Shown piece by piece: positions 43,128 through 52,400 of a DNA stretch of 64,000 bases. The stretch covers positions 2,170,001 through 2,234,000 of the forward strand of contig NZ_CP090446.1 in the NCBI RefSeq assembly GCF_021442025.1, read 5' to 3'. Origin of the DNA: Sphingobacterium sp. SRCM116780. GTDB taxonomy: Bacteria > Bacteroidota > Bacteroidia > Sphingobacteriales > Sphingobacteriaceae. The position numbers and the translations under genes were made by a program. The notes beneath the pieces were generated by a model. That model searched no databases and was not told the DNA's origin. It worked only from the letters and a program-made list of their open reading frames with translations. Each line of letters begins with the position of its first letter. Position 1 is the first letter of the stretch.

Positions 43128-43193
43128 AGCATCCATAAAATCTCTACATAAACACTATATTAGTCCTATATTAACTTCGTAAATTATAGCATC

Positions 43194-44624
43194 GTGGATC
43201 AGAATCTCCAAGAGAACAAAGAATTAAAAAGAGGTCTTAAAAATCGACATATCCAGCTCATTGCATTAGGAGGAGCTATTGGAACAGGACTGTTTTTGGG
43301 TATTGGTAAAGCAGCGACATTAGCTGGACCTTCCGTTATTTTAGGGTATGCATTAGCTGGGATTATTGCATTCTTTATTATGCGTCAGTTAGGAGAAATG
43401 GTTGTAGAAGAACCTGTATCCGGGAGCTTTAGTTTCTTTGCGAACAAATATTGGGGAGCCTTTGCAGGCTATGCTTCAGGATGGAATTATTGGGTGCTCT
43501 ATATACTTGTCAGCATGGCAGAATTAACTGCGATTGGTGTCTATATCCAATTTTGGTGGCCAGAAATACCACTTTGGACATCTAGTTTATTCTTTTTTAT
43601 TGTCATTAATGCATTAAATCTAGCTTCTGTAAAGATATATGGAGAAGCTGAATTTTGGTTTTCTATCATTAAAGTTGTGGCTATTATCGCCATGATATTA
43701 TTCGGATCATACTTACTGATAAGCGGTACAGGTAGTCCAACATCTTCTGTAACCAATCTATATAATGACGGTGGCTTTTTCCCAAAAGGATGGTTATCAC
43801 AGCAAGAGAATGGTTCGTATCAAGGTTTACTTGCTGCTATGGCTTTGATCATGTTTTCATTTGGAGGTCTTGAGTTAGTGGGTATTACTGCTGCGGAAGC
43901 AGAAAACCCAGAGAAAAATATTCCAAAGGCAACAAACCAAGTGATCTACCGTATTCTCATCTTTTATGTGGGTGCATTGATAATTTTGTTTTCTTTATCG
44001 CCTTGGAAGAGCATTACAGCAGATACCAGTCCATTCGTGACTGTATTTGACTCCTTAAAAAGTTTTCAATTTTCATTATTTGGAAAGACCGTATACTTCA
44101 CGAGCATTATTGCCAATATTCTGAATATAATCGTATTAACCGCAGCACTATCGGTTTATAATAGTAGTGTTTACAGTAATAGCCGTATGCTATATGGATT
44201 AGCAGCGCAAGGGAATGCCCCTAAATTTTTAAATAAATTGAGTAAGAACTCGGTCCCTATTAACGCCATTTTAGTTTCAGCAGTATTCGCTGCTATCTGT
44301 GTTATCATCAATAAAATCATGCCTAAGGATGCTTTAGAAATATTAATGTCGTTGGTTGTCTCTTCTCTGATTATTAATTGGATTATGATCACCATTACGC
44401 ATTTTTTCTTTAGGAAGAATAAATCGGACCAGCATATTAAAACGCAATTTCCATCATTTTTCTATCCCGTAAGTAATTATATCTGTATTTTATTTTTGAC
44501 AGGAGTTCTTATTATTATGTGGATCACAGGAATGAAACTTCCAGTAGAGTTGATTCCGATATGGATGATTTTGCTTTACATCTCTTATGTCCTTGTAAAA
44601 AGAAGTAAAGCAAAGAAAGCATAA
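43194..44624 (+). CDS. amino-acid permease (AAT/APC type)
   Basis: 476 residues, about twelve membrane segments. The start 'ELKRGLKNRHIQLIALGGAIGTGLFLG' is the hallmark of the amino-acid transporter family (AroP/GabP/CycA); 'FSFGGLELVGITAAEAENP' is the segment 6 region. It takes up an amino acid with protons. Substrate cannot be told. Start is GTG at 43194, since no ATG lies before the conserved N-terminal motif. Confidence 0.92.
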   Translation: MDQNLQENKELKRGLKNRHIQLIALGGAIGTGLFLGIGKAATLAGPSVILGYALAGIIAFFIMRQLGEMVVEEPVSGSFSFFANKYWGAFAGYASGWNYWVLYILVSMAELTAIGVYIQFWWPEIPLWTSSLFFFIVINALNLASVKIYGEAEFWFSIIKVVAIIAMILFGSYLLISGTGSPTSSVTNLYNDGGFFPKGWLSQQENGSYQGLLAAMALIMFSFGGLELVGITAAEAENPEKNIPKATNQVIYRILIFYVGALIILFSLSPWKSITADTSPFVTVFDSLKSFQFSLFGKTVYFTSIIANILNIIVLTAALSVYNSSVYSNSRMLYGLAAQGNAPKFLNKLSKNSVPINAILVSAVFAAICVIINKIMPKDALEILMSLVVSSLIINWIMITITHFFFRKNKSDQHIKTQFPSFFYPVSNYICILFLTGVLIIMWITGMKLPVELIPIWMILLYISYVLVKRSKAKKA

Positions 44625-44723
44625 CACAATCAACCTTGTTTTCAACCTCCGAAAGATTCCTATAAAAAGAAAAGAACATTGGGGGTAGTTGAAATTTCAA
44701 GATATTTAAGCTATATATAAAAC

Positions 44724-44762
44724 AAAAAAAAGTCTAGTATAAATTTTACTAGACTCTTTTTT
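44724..44762. terminator. bidirectional terminator
   Basis: AGTCTAGTA (44731-44739) pairs with TACTAGACT (44747-44755), flanked by an A run and a T run, between converging genes. Confidence 0.85.
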
Positions 44763-44783
44763 ATTAGCATTTAACAATCGGGA

Positions 44784-45644
44784 TTATTCAACAGGATCAT
44801 TGTAGTTCCACGTCAATAATTTGTTTTGTAAAATTCTGGAAATTTTATTAAAATATCGTTTTTGTTTATACCCCATAACCCACTGAACCCCTTGCACGGC
44901 ATTGGTCAAGAAAATCTCTTCTGCTTCTTTCATGATCTGTGGGCTGATCTGTGCTTCCACGACTTCAAGCCCTTCGTCTATCGCCATATCAATGACAACA
45001 CGACGCATAACACCTTCAATACATCCTTCTGAAATAGCTGGCGTATATAATGTCTTATCATAATGTACAAAAATATTAGAGCTTAATGCTTCACAAAGAT
45101 ATCCTTCTTGATTTAACAATAAGACATCATCATATCCCATCTTCTTCTTATAGATACCCGCTAAGACATAAATTTGAGAGTTGAGGGATTTAATTTTTGA
45201 TAAATCACTAAATGGTTTTTTATACTCGGTATATAAATCAACAATTAGCCCTATTTTCTTATCTTTAAGATTAGGTTCAGGTCGAGCTACTTGAAAGACA
45301 TAAGATGGCTTATTTGAATTTGGACTATACAACCCTCCTCCTTTTCTAAAAACAATCAGTCGAATACGAACCTGTTGTCCGACCATATTATTTTTACGTA
45401 TAAGCTCTTCCACTTTAGAACGAACAAAAAAATCATCAAACAAATTGACATCGTCAAAATGTAATGCAATCATTCCTTTTTGTAATCGTTCCATATGAAA
45501 TGATAAAAACCTAATTTCACCATCTTTAAAAAGCATTGTCTCAAACAATCCATCACCATAGCGTACGGCTCTATTCTCTATGGAGAAGATTTCTTGATCT
45601 TCGGGTACAATATTTCCGTTAAAATTGATATATGTTGTTGCCAT
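44784..45644 (-). CDS. class IV aminotransferase (PabC/BCAT-like)
   Basis: 286 residues. 'NRAVRYGDGLFETMLF' is the class IV N-terminal motif; the PLP lysine is K152 in 'KIKSLNSQIY'; 'CEALSSNIFV' and 'GCIEGVMRR' bind cofactor. The length and the 'RYGDGLFET' motif favour aminodeoxychorismate lyase (folate synthesis), but branched-chain or D-amino-acid aminotransferase cannot be excluded. It lies 14 bases after the RluD-like gene, on the same strand. Confidence 0.82.
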   Translation of the reverse strand: MATTYINFNGNIVPEDQEIFSIENRAVRYGDGLFETMLFKDGEIRFLSFHMERLQKGMIALHFDDVNLFDDFFVRSKVEELIRKNNMVGQQVRIRLIVFRKGGGLYSPNSNKPSYVFQVARPEPNLKDKKIGLIVDLYTEYKKPFSDLSKIKSLNSQIYVLAGIYKKKMGYDDVLLLNQEGYLCEALSSNIFVHYDKTLYTPAISEGCIEGVMRRVVIDMAIDEGLEVVEAQISPQIMKEAEEIFLTNAVQGVQWVMGYKQKRYFNKISRILQNKLLTWNYNDPVE

Positions 45645-45658
45645 TTAAGTATTAAATA

Positions 45659-46702
45659 TTATTCATCCATTGGTTTTGATAAAGCAGCATAATTTCGCCA
45701 TTTCTCTAATCCTAAACGAAAATCTTCTGGTAATGGTACTTCAAATTTGATATTTTCTTTTGTTGTTGGATGTACAAATCCAATAACTTGTGCATGAAGA
45801 GCTTGTCGAGGTAATATTTTAAAACAATTTTCTACAAATTGCTTATATTTTGTAAAAACAGTTCCTTTTATAATCTTGTCCCCCCCATACATCGCATCAT
45901 TAAATAAGGGATGTCCGATAGACTGCATATGCGCACGAATTTGATGTGTTCTACCTGTTTCCAATTGACATTCAATTAAGGTAACATATCCCAAACGCTC
46001 CAAAACACGATAATGTGTGACAGACCAACGTCCATTCGCCTCACTATCATACATTGCCATAATGCGTCTATCTTTCACATGTCGACCAATGTATCCTGTT
46101 ATCGTACCATCTTCTTTGATATCTCCCCAGACTAGCGCAACATACTTTCTAGTGATGCTATGATCAAAAAATTGTTTGGCTAAAGAAGTCATTGCTTTTT
46201 CATTCTTGGCAATTACCAATAAACCAGAAGTATCCTTGTCGATACGATGTACCAAACCTGGACGATCCGAATTACCTGGCAATTGTGGTAATTGTTGAAT
46301 GTGGTGCGTTAACGCATTGACCAATGTACCTGTATAATTATTAAAACCAGGATGAACAACCATTCCTGATTCTTTGTTGACAATCAATACATCGTTATCT
46401 TCAAAAACGATATCCAATGGAATATCTTCCGGATAAACTTCAGTATCTCTTGGTGGATCAGGCAATACGACCGTGATCATATCCAAAGGTCTTACTTTAT
46501 AACTTGCCTTTACAGGTTTATCATTTACTAATACAGATTCTGCTTCAATTGCAGCCTGAATCTTATTTCGAGAAGCATTCTCTACTCTATTCATCAGGAA
46601 TTTATCAATACGCAATAATGCTTGTCCTTTATCTACCTCTATTCGTAAATGTTCGAATAGTTCTTGTTCATCTTGTTCTTGTAACTCTAAATTTTCAGCC
46701 AT
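45659..46702 (-). CDS. rluD: RluD-type 23S rRNA pseudouridine synthase
   Basis: 347 residues. An S4 RNA-binding domain (about 30-85) leads to the catalytic domain: 'VLIVNKESGMVVHPG', 'VHRIDKDTSGLLVIAKN' with catalytic D155 and 'GRTHQIRAHMQSIGHP'. It should make pseudouridines at 1911, 1915 and 1917 in 23S rRNA, as RluD does in E. coli; the exact target is inferred. A promoter box sits 5 bases before the start, so the transcript is nearly leaderless. Confidence 0.9.
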   Translation of the reverse strand: MAENLELQEQDEQELFEHLRIEVDKGQALLRIDKFLMNRVENASRNKIQAAIEAESVLVNDKPVKASYKVRPLDMITVVLPDPPRDTEVYPEDIPLDIVFEDNDVLIVNKESGMVVHPGFNNYTGTLVNALTHHIQQLPQLPGNSDRPGLVHRIDKDTSGLLVIAKNEKAMTSLAKQFFDHSITRKYVALVWGDIKEDGTITGYIGRHVKDRRIMAMYDSEANGRWSVTHYRVLERLGYVTLIECQLETGRTHQIRAHMQSIGHPLFNDAMYGGDKIIKGTVFTKYKQFVENCFKILPRQALHAQVIGFVHPTTKENIKFEVPLPEDFRLGLEKWRNYAALSKPMDE

Positions 46703-46706
46703 CGTA

Positions 46707-46714
46707 CAAAAATA
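46707..46714 (-). promoter_or_regulatory. -7 promoter box for rluD-like gene
   Basis: On the minus strand TATTTTTG, ending 5 bases before the ATG at 46702. Confidence 0.6.
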
Positions 46715-46736
46715 ACCTAATTCGTATAAATTCTAC

Positions 46737-46744
46737 TACCTTTG
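46737..46744 (+). promoter_or_regulatory. -7 promoter box for the ACC-deaminase-like gene
   Basis: TACCTTTG, overlapping the TTG at 46742 that would be the alternative start; the ATG at 46757 is therefore used. Confidence 0.7.
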
Positions 46745-46756
46745 CGAATAAAGTGT

Positions 46757-47662
46757 ATGATATCTTTTGATTTTTATAGTCCTGAACAGAAAATCAGCCT
46801 TCCAAGGTGGCAAGAGAGGTTTATTCATGTTACAATAAAAAGGGATGATATGATTCACCCCTTTATATCTGGCAACAAATGGAGAAAGCTAAAGTTCAAC
46901 ATAAATAAAGCTTTAGAACTTCATAAAAATCAACTTGTTACTTTTGGTGGCGCTTGGTCAAATCACCTCTTAGCCACCGCTTGTGCAGGAGCCACTTTCG
47001 GTTTCAAAACAACCGCTTTTTTACGTGCCGATGAGGGAATTAACAATCCCGTTATTGCTATGTGTAAGTTATTCGGCATGGAACTAATTTATACTAATCG
47101 TGCAGATTATAAAGATAAACAAACACTTTTCGACAAACATTTTGCAACAAATCCAAATGCCTATTTTATTGATGAAGGAGGATATGGAATGGATGGAGCA
47201 AAGGGTTGTGAAGAAATTGTCACGTCTTTAACGCAAACTTACGATCATATTTTTTGTGCTTGCGGTACAGGAACCACACTAGCAGGTATTCAACATGCTG
47301 TTGATACTTTAAAACTCAATACTAAAGTCCACGGAATTCCCGTTTTAAAAGGTGGAGAATTTATTCAAGAGGAAATTCAAAAAATATACCCCGAAACCAA
47401 ACCCGTAACCCTCCATACAGGATACCATTTTGGCGGATATGCAAGAACACAACCTACTCTACTACAGTTTATTGAAAAGTTTGTTTCAAGTAGTGGTATT
47501 ATGATTGAACCTACTTATACAGGTAAACTATTTTTTGCAATTGATGACTTAATTTCCAAAGATTATTTTGAACCCAATGCTAATATTTTAGTTATTCATA
47601 CAGGAGGTCTAACGGGATTTTTAGGTATGTACGACCGTTTTAATCTTGATCTAAATCAATAA
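46757..47662 (+). CDS. ACC deaminase/D-cysteine desulfhydrase-like enzyme
   Basis: 301 residues of the fold type II PLP family. The PLP lysine is K41 in 'SGNKWRKLKF'; 'GGAWSNHLLATACAGA' binds the cofactor phosphate side and 'CGTGTTLAGI' the phosphate. Members cleave D-cysteine or 1-aminocyclopropane-1-carboxylate; residues that separate the two are not certain here, and many Bacteroidota copies are of unknown substrate. Start moved from the TTG at 46742, which overlaps the promoter. Confidence 0.85.
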   Translation: MISFDFYSPEQKISLPRWQERFIHVTIKRDDMIHPFISGNKWRKLKFNINKALELHKNQLVTFGGAWSNHLLATACAGATFGFKTTAFLRADEGINNPVIAMCKLFGMELIYTNRADYKDKQTLFDKHFATNPNAYFIDEGGYGMDGAKGCEEIVTSLTQTYDHIFCACGTGTTLAGIQHAVDTLKLNTKVHGIPVLKGGEFIQEEIQKIYPETKPVTLHTGYHFGGYARTQPTLLQFIEKFVSSSGIMIEPTYTGKLFFAIDDLISKDYFEPNANILVIHTGGLTGFLGMYDRFNLDLNQ

Positions 47663-47719
47663 AGAAGCCTTTAAATAGGTTTAAAACATTATTTTGACAA
47701 TTTCATAAAAATATTATTG

Positions 47720-47727
47720 TACGTTTG
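47720..47727 (+). promoter_or_regulatory. -7 promoter box for the FMN reductase gene
   Basis: TACGTTTG, with a possible -33 TTTG at 47693-47696, 22 bases before the ATG at 47750. Confidence 0.65.
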
Positions 47728-47749
47728 GTTTTCAAAATAAAAATACAAC

Positions 47750-48313
47750 ATGAAAATATTAGCGTTTGCTGCTAGTAATAGCAGAAATTCAATTAACAAA
47801 ACATTCGTTACTTCGGTTTCTAAATATTATAAAGAAAAGGACGATGTTATTGATATTTTAGACCTGAATGATTACGAAATGCCTATCTATTCAATTGATA
47901 GAGAGCTAGAATCTGGTATTCCACAACTGGCACTGGATTTTGCTGCTAAAATTGATGAAGCAGATTTCTTATTAATTTCAATTGCCGAATATAATGGATC
48001 TTACAATGTTGGATATAAAAATATCATTGACTGGGTTTCGAGAATTGCTGGCCGTAAAACCTTTAATGGAAAACCCGTCTTCTTACTAGCAACCAGTCCT
48101 GGCCCTATGGGAGGTACTACTGTATTGACCACAGCTGTCAATAGAATCACTTGGGATGGAGCAGAAGTATTGGATTCATTTTCATTACCACAATTTGCGA
48201 ATAACTTCGAAGTAGGTAAAGGCGTGACGAGTATCGAACATAGAAGTAAGCTAGAAGCTAAAGTACGCGCTACGAAACGCGCTCTAAAAGAAAAATTATT
48301 AAAATCAGTTTAA
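47750..48313 (+). CDS. NADPH-dependent FMN reductase family protein
   Basis: 187 residues with the flavodoxin-like start '[19 protein letters not shown]' (phosphate loop) and '[20 protein letters not shown]' (flavin loop). Relatives reduce flavins, quinones or azo compounds with NAD(P)H. Single gene with its own promoter. Confidence 0.88.
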   Translation: MKILAFAASNSRNSINKTFVTSVSKYYKEKDDVIDILDLNDYEMPIYSIDRELESGIPQLALDFAAKIDEADFLLISIAEYNGSYNVGYKNIIDWVSRIAGRKTFNGKPVFLLATSPGPMGGTTVLTTAVNRITWDGAEVLDSFSLPQFANNFEVGKGVTSIEHRSKLEAKVRATKRALKEKLLKSV

Positions 48314-48334
48314 CAACAACTTAACAGAAATCGG

Positions 48335-48357
48335 CATAGTCTTCTATGGCTTTTTTT
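48335..48357 (+). terminator. weak terminator after the FMN reductase gene
   Basis: CATAG (48335-48339) pairs with CTATG (48344-48348), followed closely by seven T. The stem is short. Confidence 0.45.
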
Positions 48358-48386
48358 GTAACTTAGGACTATTAAATGTTAAATAT

Positions 48387-48965
48387 ATGGCTAAGAAAAT
48401 ATTATTACTTGTTGGAGACTTTGTAGAGGACTACGAAGCCATGGTACCATTCCAAGCAATGGGTGCCATCGGTATTGAAGTTGATGCCGTAGCTCCAGAT
48501 CGTAAAAAGGGAGATGTCGTACCGACAGCAGTTCATGATTTTACAGGCGATCAAACTTATAAAGAATTACGTGGACATAATTTTGGCATCAATAAAGATT
48601 TCGATAGTATCCAGGTAGAGGAGTATGACGGCCTGTATATTGCAGGGGGGCGATCAGCGGAATATATTCGATTAAATAAACGAGTTTTAGAAATAACAAA
48701 GTATTTCTTTGATCAAAATAAACCTGTTGCTGCAATTTGTCACGGAATCCAGGTGCTGACTGCGGCAAAAGTGCTTCAGGGTCGTACGCTAACCGCTTAT
48801 GTCGCAGTGGGGCCTGATATCGAATTAGCTGGGGGAACCTGGAAAAATATTCCTGCAGATCAAGCGGTCGTAGATGGCAACCTGGTTACTTCGCCTGCTT
48901 GGCCAGGTCATCAGGCTATCCTTAAAGAGTTTTACAAATTATTAGGAATCACCATATCACTTTAA
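48387..48965 (+). CDS. DJ-1/PfpI-family protein
   Basis: 192 residues, single domain. The nucleophile elbow is '[10 protein letters not shown]' with C118 and the following His; the acidic partner is in '[12 protein letters not shown]'. Family members act as peptidases, glyoxalases or deglycases, or chaperones; which one is unknown. A small membrane protein gene follows 15 bases later. Confidence 0.9.
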   Translation: MAKKILLLVGDFVEDYEAMVPFQAMGAIGIEVDAVAPDRKKGDVVPTAVHDFTGDQTYKELRGHNFGINKDFDSIQVEEYDGLYIAGGRSAEYIRLNKRVLEITKYFFDQNKPVAAICHGIQVLTAAKVLQGRTLTAYVAVGPDIELAGGTWKNIPADQAVVDGNLVTSPAWPGHQAILKEFYKLLGITISL

Positions 48966-48980
48966 CTCTTATTCCTTTCA

Positions 48981-49361
48981 ATGAAAAAAAATAAACGGGT
49001 ATGGTTTATCATCATACCCCTTCTCGTTATTATAGCGTTTATGCTTAAAGATTCATTTACACAAAAAAGTATTGAAGATCTTCCAGGAGACTTTAAAGAA
49101 GTTGCCTTTGTTAGAAACGATCAAAATAAAGGAGAAATTATTCGAATTTATGCAATTTCTGTTGGTAATCCATCAGCAGCTGATTATCAAGCTTGTATAG
49201 ATCTGCTCCCCGTCAATGATTATGGGAGTACAACTACAGCTTATTTTTTTGATAAAAATATGCCTTATCCGACGACGCTTACTTTAGAAGCACCACATTA
49301 TGATGGAAAGAAATATGAAGCCATTCAAATTTCCAAAAAAACGGGATCAGATAAAGAATAA
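48981..49361 (+). CDS. small membrane-anchored hypothetical protein
   Basis: 126 residues. One N-terminal membrane segment (about 8-22) after basic residues, then a soluble domain outside the membrane with short strands ('FKEVAFVRNDQ', 'IRIYAISVGN', 'STTTAYFFD', 'TLTLEAPHYDGKKYEAIQIS'). I do not recognise it. Follows the PfpI gene by 15 bases and is closed by a terminator, so the two form an operon. Confidence 0.7.
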   Translation: MKKNKRVWFIIIPLLVIIAFMLKDSFTQKSIEDLPGDFKEVAFVRNDQNKGEIIRIYAISVGNPSAADYQACIDLLPVNDYGSTTTAYFFDKNMPYPTTLTLEAPHYDGKKYEAIQISKKTGSDKE

Positions 49362-49387
49362 AAACACTAGATAATTTATTTATATTT

Positions 49388-49416
49388 AAAGAGAATACCA
49401 TGTGTTCTCTTTTTTT
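49388..49416 (+). terminator. terminator before the macroglobulin gene
   Basis: AAAGAGAATAC (49388-49398) pairs with GTGTTCTCTTT (49402-49412), one G-U pair, followed by Ts. Confidence 0.8.
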
Positions 49417-49436
49417 ATGTCCCATTGATCTTAATT

Positions 49437-52400
49437 ATGAAAAAATTACTCCTTCTGATTCTTTGTATATGCTGTATATCTCCTATATATGCACAGAAAA
49501 ATAATCTTTCTTCACTTTGGAAACAGGTGGATAGCTTGGCAGATCATCAGTTTTGGAAAGAATTACCCCCTATCCTCTCTAAAATAGAAACAGAAGCAAT
49601 AAAAAGAAGTTGGTATGATGAACAGATTAAAGCTTTTCTTTATCAAGAAAAAGTAAAACTACAGACATCTGATAACACCGATATAAAAGTACAAGTCATT
49701 CAAGAATTTGATGATAAGATAAAACAAGTAAATAATAAAGCCGCAAAAGCAATTTTAACAATTCAACAGGCTCGAAATTACAGTAACTATCTAACAAACA
49801 ATTATTATGTTATCAATCAACGCACAGAAATACAAGGAGGAACAAAGCAAGATTTCACATTTTGGACAAAAAATCAATTTTATCAAAACATAGAATCACT
49901 CTATAAAAGTGTATTGATAGAAAAGAATACGTTGTTAAATGAATCAAAAGAAAAATGGATCAAACTGATTGAGGTTGAGAAACATCAATATCTACCCACG
50001 CTCTATGATATAGCTGTCTATGACTATATTGATCTGTTAGAAGGAAATCAGCAATATCAAATGTCCTTAGCGAATAATCAGAAAGATATTCGTATAAAAT
50101 TAGTTGATAGTTTATATCAAAACTTAATCGATATCCATCAAGGAAAAAATAACGATGCCTACTTATTCAATGTCTATCAACTCTTTCAAAAGAAACAGAG
50201 CCAAGATTCACTCAAAGCCAAAGAGCTTGAAACTTGGATTGCAAAGTATAATCATTCATCGCTTAAAGAAATAATGATTGTTGATCTTATCAATATTTAT
50301 AGAAATAATGCGAGTACAGCATCTCCAACTCGTCAAAATAAATTGGATGAATTCATTCAAAAAATTGATGCATACCTACCCAGAGCAGACAGCTTAAACA
50401 CGAAGAATTATTTAACTGCTATCCGTGCCAACATTTTCAAACCATATGTGCAATTAGAGGTTAAAGAATTTAACATACCAAATAAAGAAGCATTGCTGAA
50501 AGTCAAACATCAAAATGCAAACAAAATTTATTACAAAATTGTACAACCTAAAAATATTTTCAACCGCCTTGAATCCGAGTTGATCACCTATTATGACAGT
50601 ACGATCTTCGATAGGATCAATACATTTATCAAAAATAATGTCGTATTGAAAGAAGGTGTCTTTGAAGTAAGGTACTTCAAAGACAATGTCGTACACGAAA
50701 CGACTATACTCCTACCACAATTACCTGCTGGATCCTATACCCTTATATATTCATCCACTCCATTTGATCAAGGTTATGATCAGAAAGCAATCTATGGGCA
50801 TTTAAGATTAAATTACAGCCAATATGCCATTCTGAATAAAGACAATAAAGTCCTGATTTTGGATCGTGAAACTGGAGAAAAACAAACAGGTGCTGCTGTC
50901 AAATTTTATGCTATTCAACAGGATAAATACGTTGAACAATCATCATCAAGAACCAATGAGTTAGGTGTTTTTTTAAATGACGATAAAAATAGAAACTCAT
51001 TTTTAACCGTTAATGATGAAAACATCATCGTTCCATTTAACAACTATTATTACTATAGAAACCAAAATGTTGAGAATAATGAGACGACCTATGATGCAAA
51101 AGTTTTCACCGATCGTTCGATTTATAGACCGGGACAGATTGTATATTTCAAAGCAATAGTTTATAAAAACTATGAAACCATTAAATATACTGTTGTTCCA
51201 GATAAAAAAATTGTGGTTGAACTCGTTGATGCAAACAATCAAAAAGTAGACGCAAAGACATTAACTACGAACGAATTTGGCTCCGCTTCAGGATCTTTTA
51301 TACTCAACAACGGAGGCCTAACGGGCAACTATTCTATTCAGATCAAGGAAGGAAATATCAATCAAACTTATTCTTTTCAAGTCGAAGAATATAAGCGCCC
51401 AAAATTTGAAGTGACTTTTGATGAATTTAAAGATAAAAAGTCATTAGGAGATAGCATTTTCATTACTGGAAAAGCTGTATCTTTTAATGGAGTACCACTA
51501 CCCCATGCTCAAGTAGCCTATACTGTCGATATGATAGAAAGTAGGTTTAGGATTAATGACGGATTTTATAGCGATTCTTATGACAGAATTATAGCTAGAC
51601 CGAGAACCGAAAAAATTAAGGCCGACACTATCCTAACGGATCAGGATGGCAATTTTAAGATTAATTTTAAAAGTGAATTGCCGAAGGATCTTGACAAGAA
51701 ATTGAAATTAACCCAGAATTTTCGTGTAGAGGTTTCAGTAATGGATGTCACAGGTGAAACGAATGAAAGCGCAACGAGCTTAACGATTGGAAATATTCCT
51801 TTTAACTTAGTGCTAACTGTCCCATCACAAACAAATGCAAATAACTTAGATTCAATTGGTATAAGAGCTCTTAATCTATCTGGACAGGAAGTATTAGCAA
51901 AAGGTAAAATAATCCTCAAAAAGAAAAAAGAAAGAACCCGATTAATTTTACCTCCTTTATTTTCTATCGAAAATAATTACAGCTATTACAACAGTATACC
52001 TCAAAAAGAGTTCTTACAGAAATTTCCGTATGAATCTTATGGAAATGAATATACCCAAAAAGATGAATATACGAATCTAGACGAAATTGAATTTGATTTA
52101 GCAAAATCTAAAAAAATAAAATTGCCGAACAGTACAGACATGGTCGGAATGTATAACATCGAAGCAATTTCTATTGTAGAACGCGATACTATTCGTGAAG
52201 AACAAAACTTTGAAGTCTTCCATAATAAGTTGCAATCCGATCAAAAATCAACCTTAAAGATAACAACAGATAAAGATCGCTATGAAATCGGAGATATTGC
52301 AAAAATAAGTTTACAAACAGATTTTGATGCGCTCCAGCTGAACATTACTTCTTCTGAAAATGAAAAAATAGATTTTAAAACTATCTCTTCAAATAAAACG

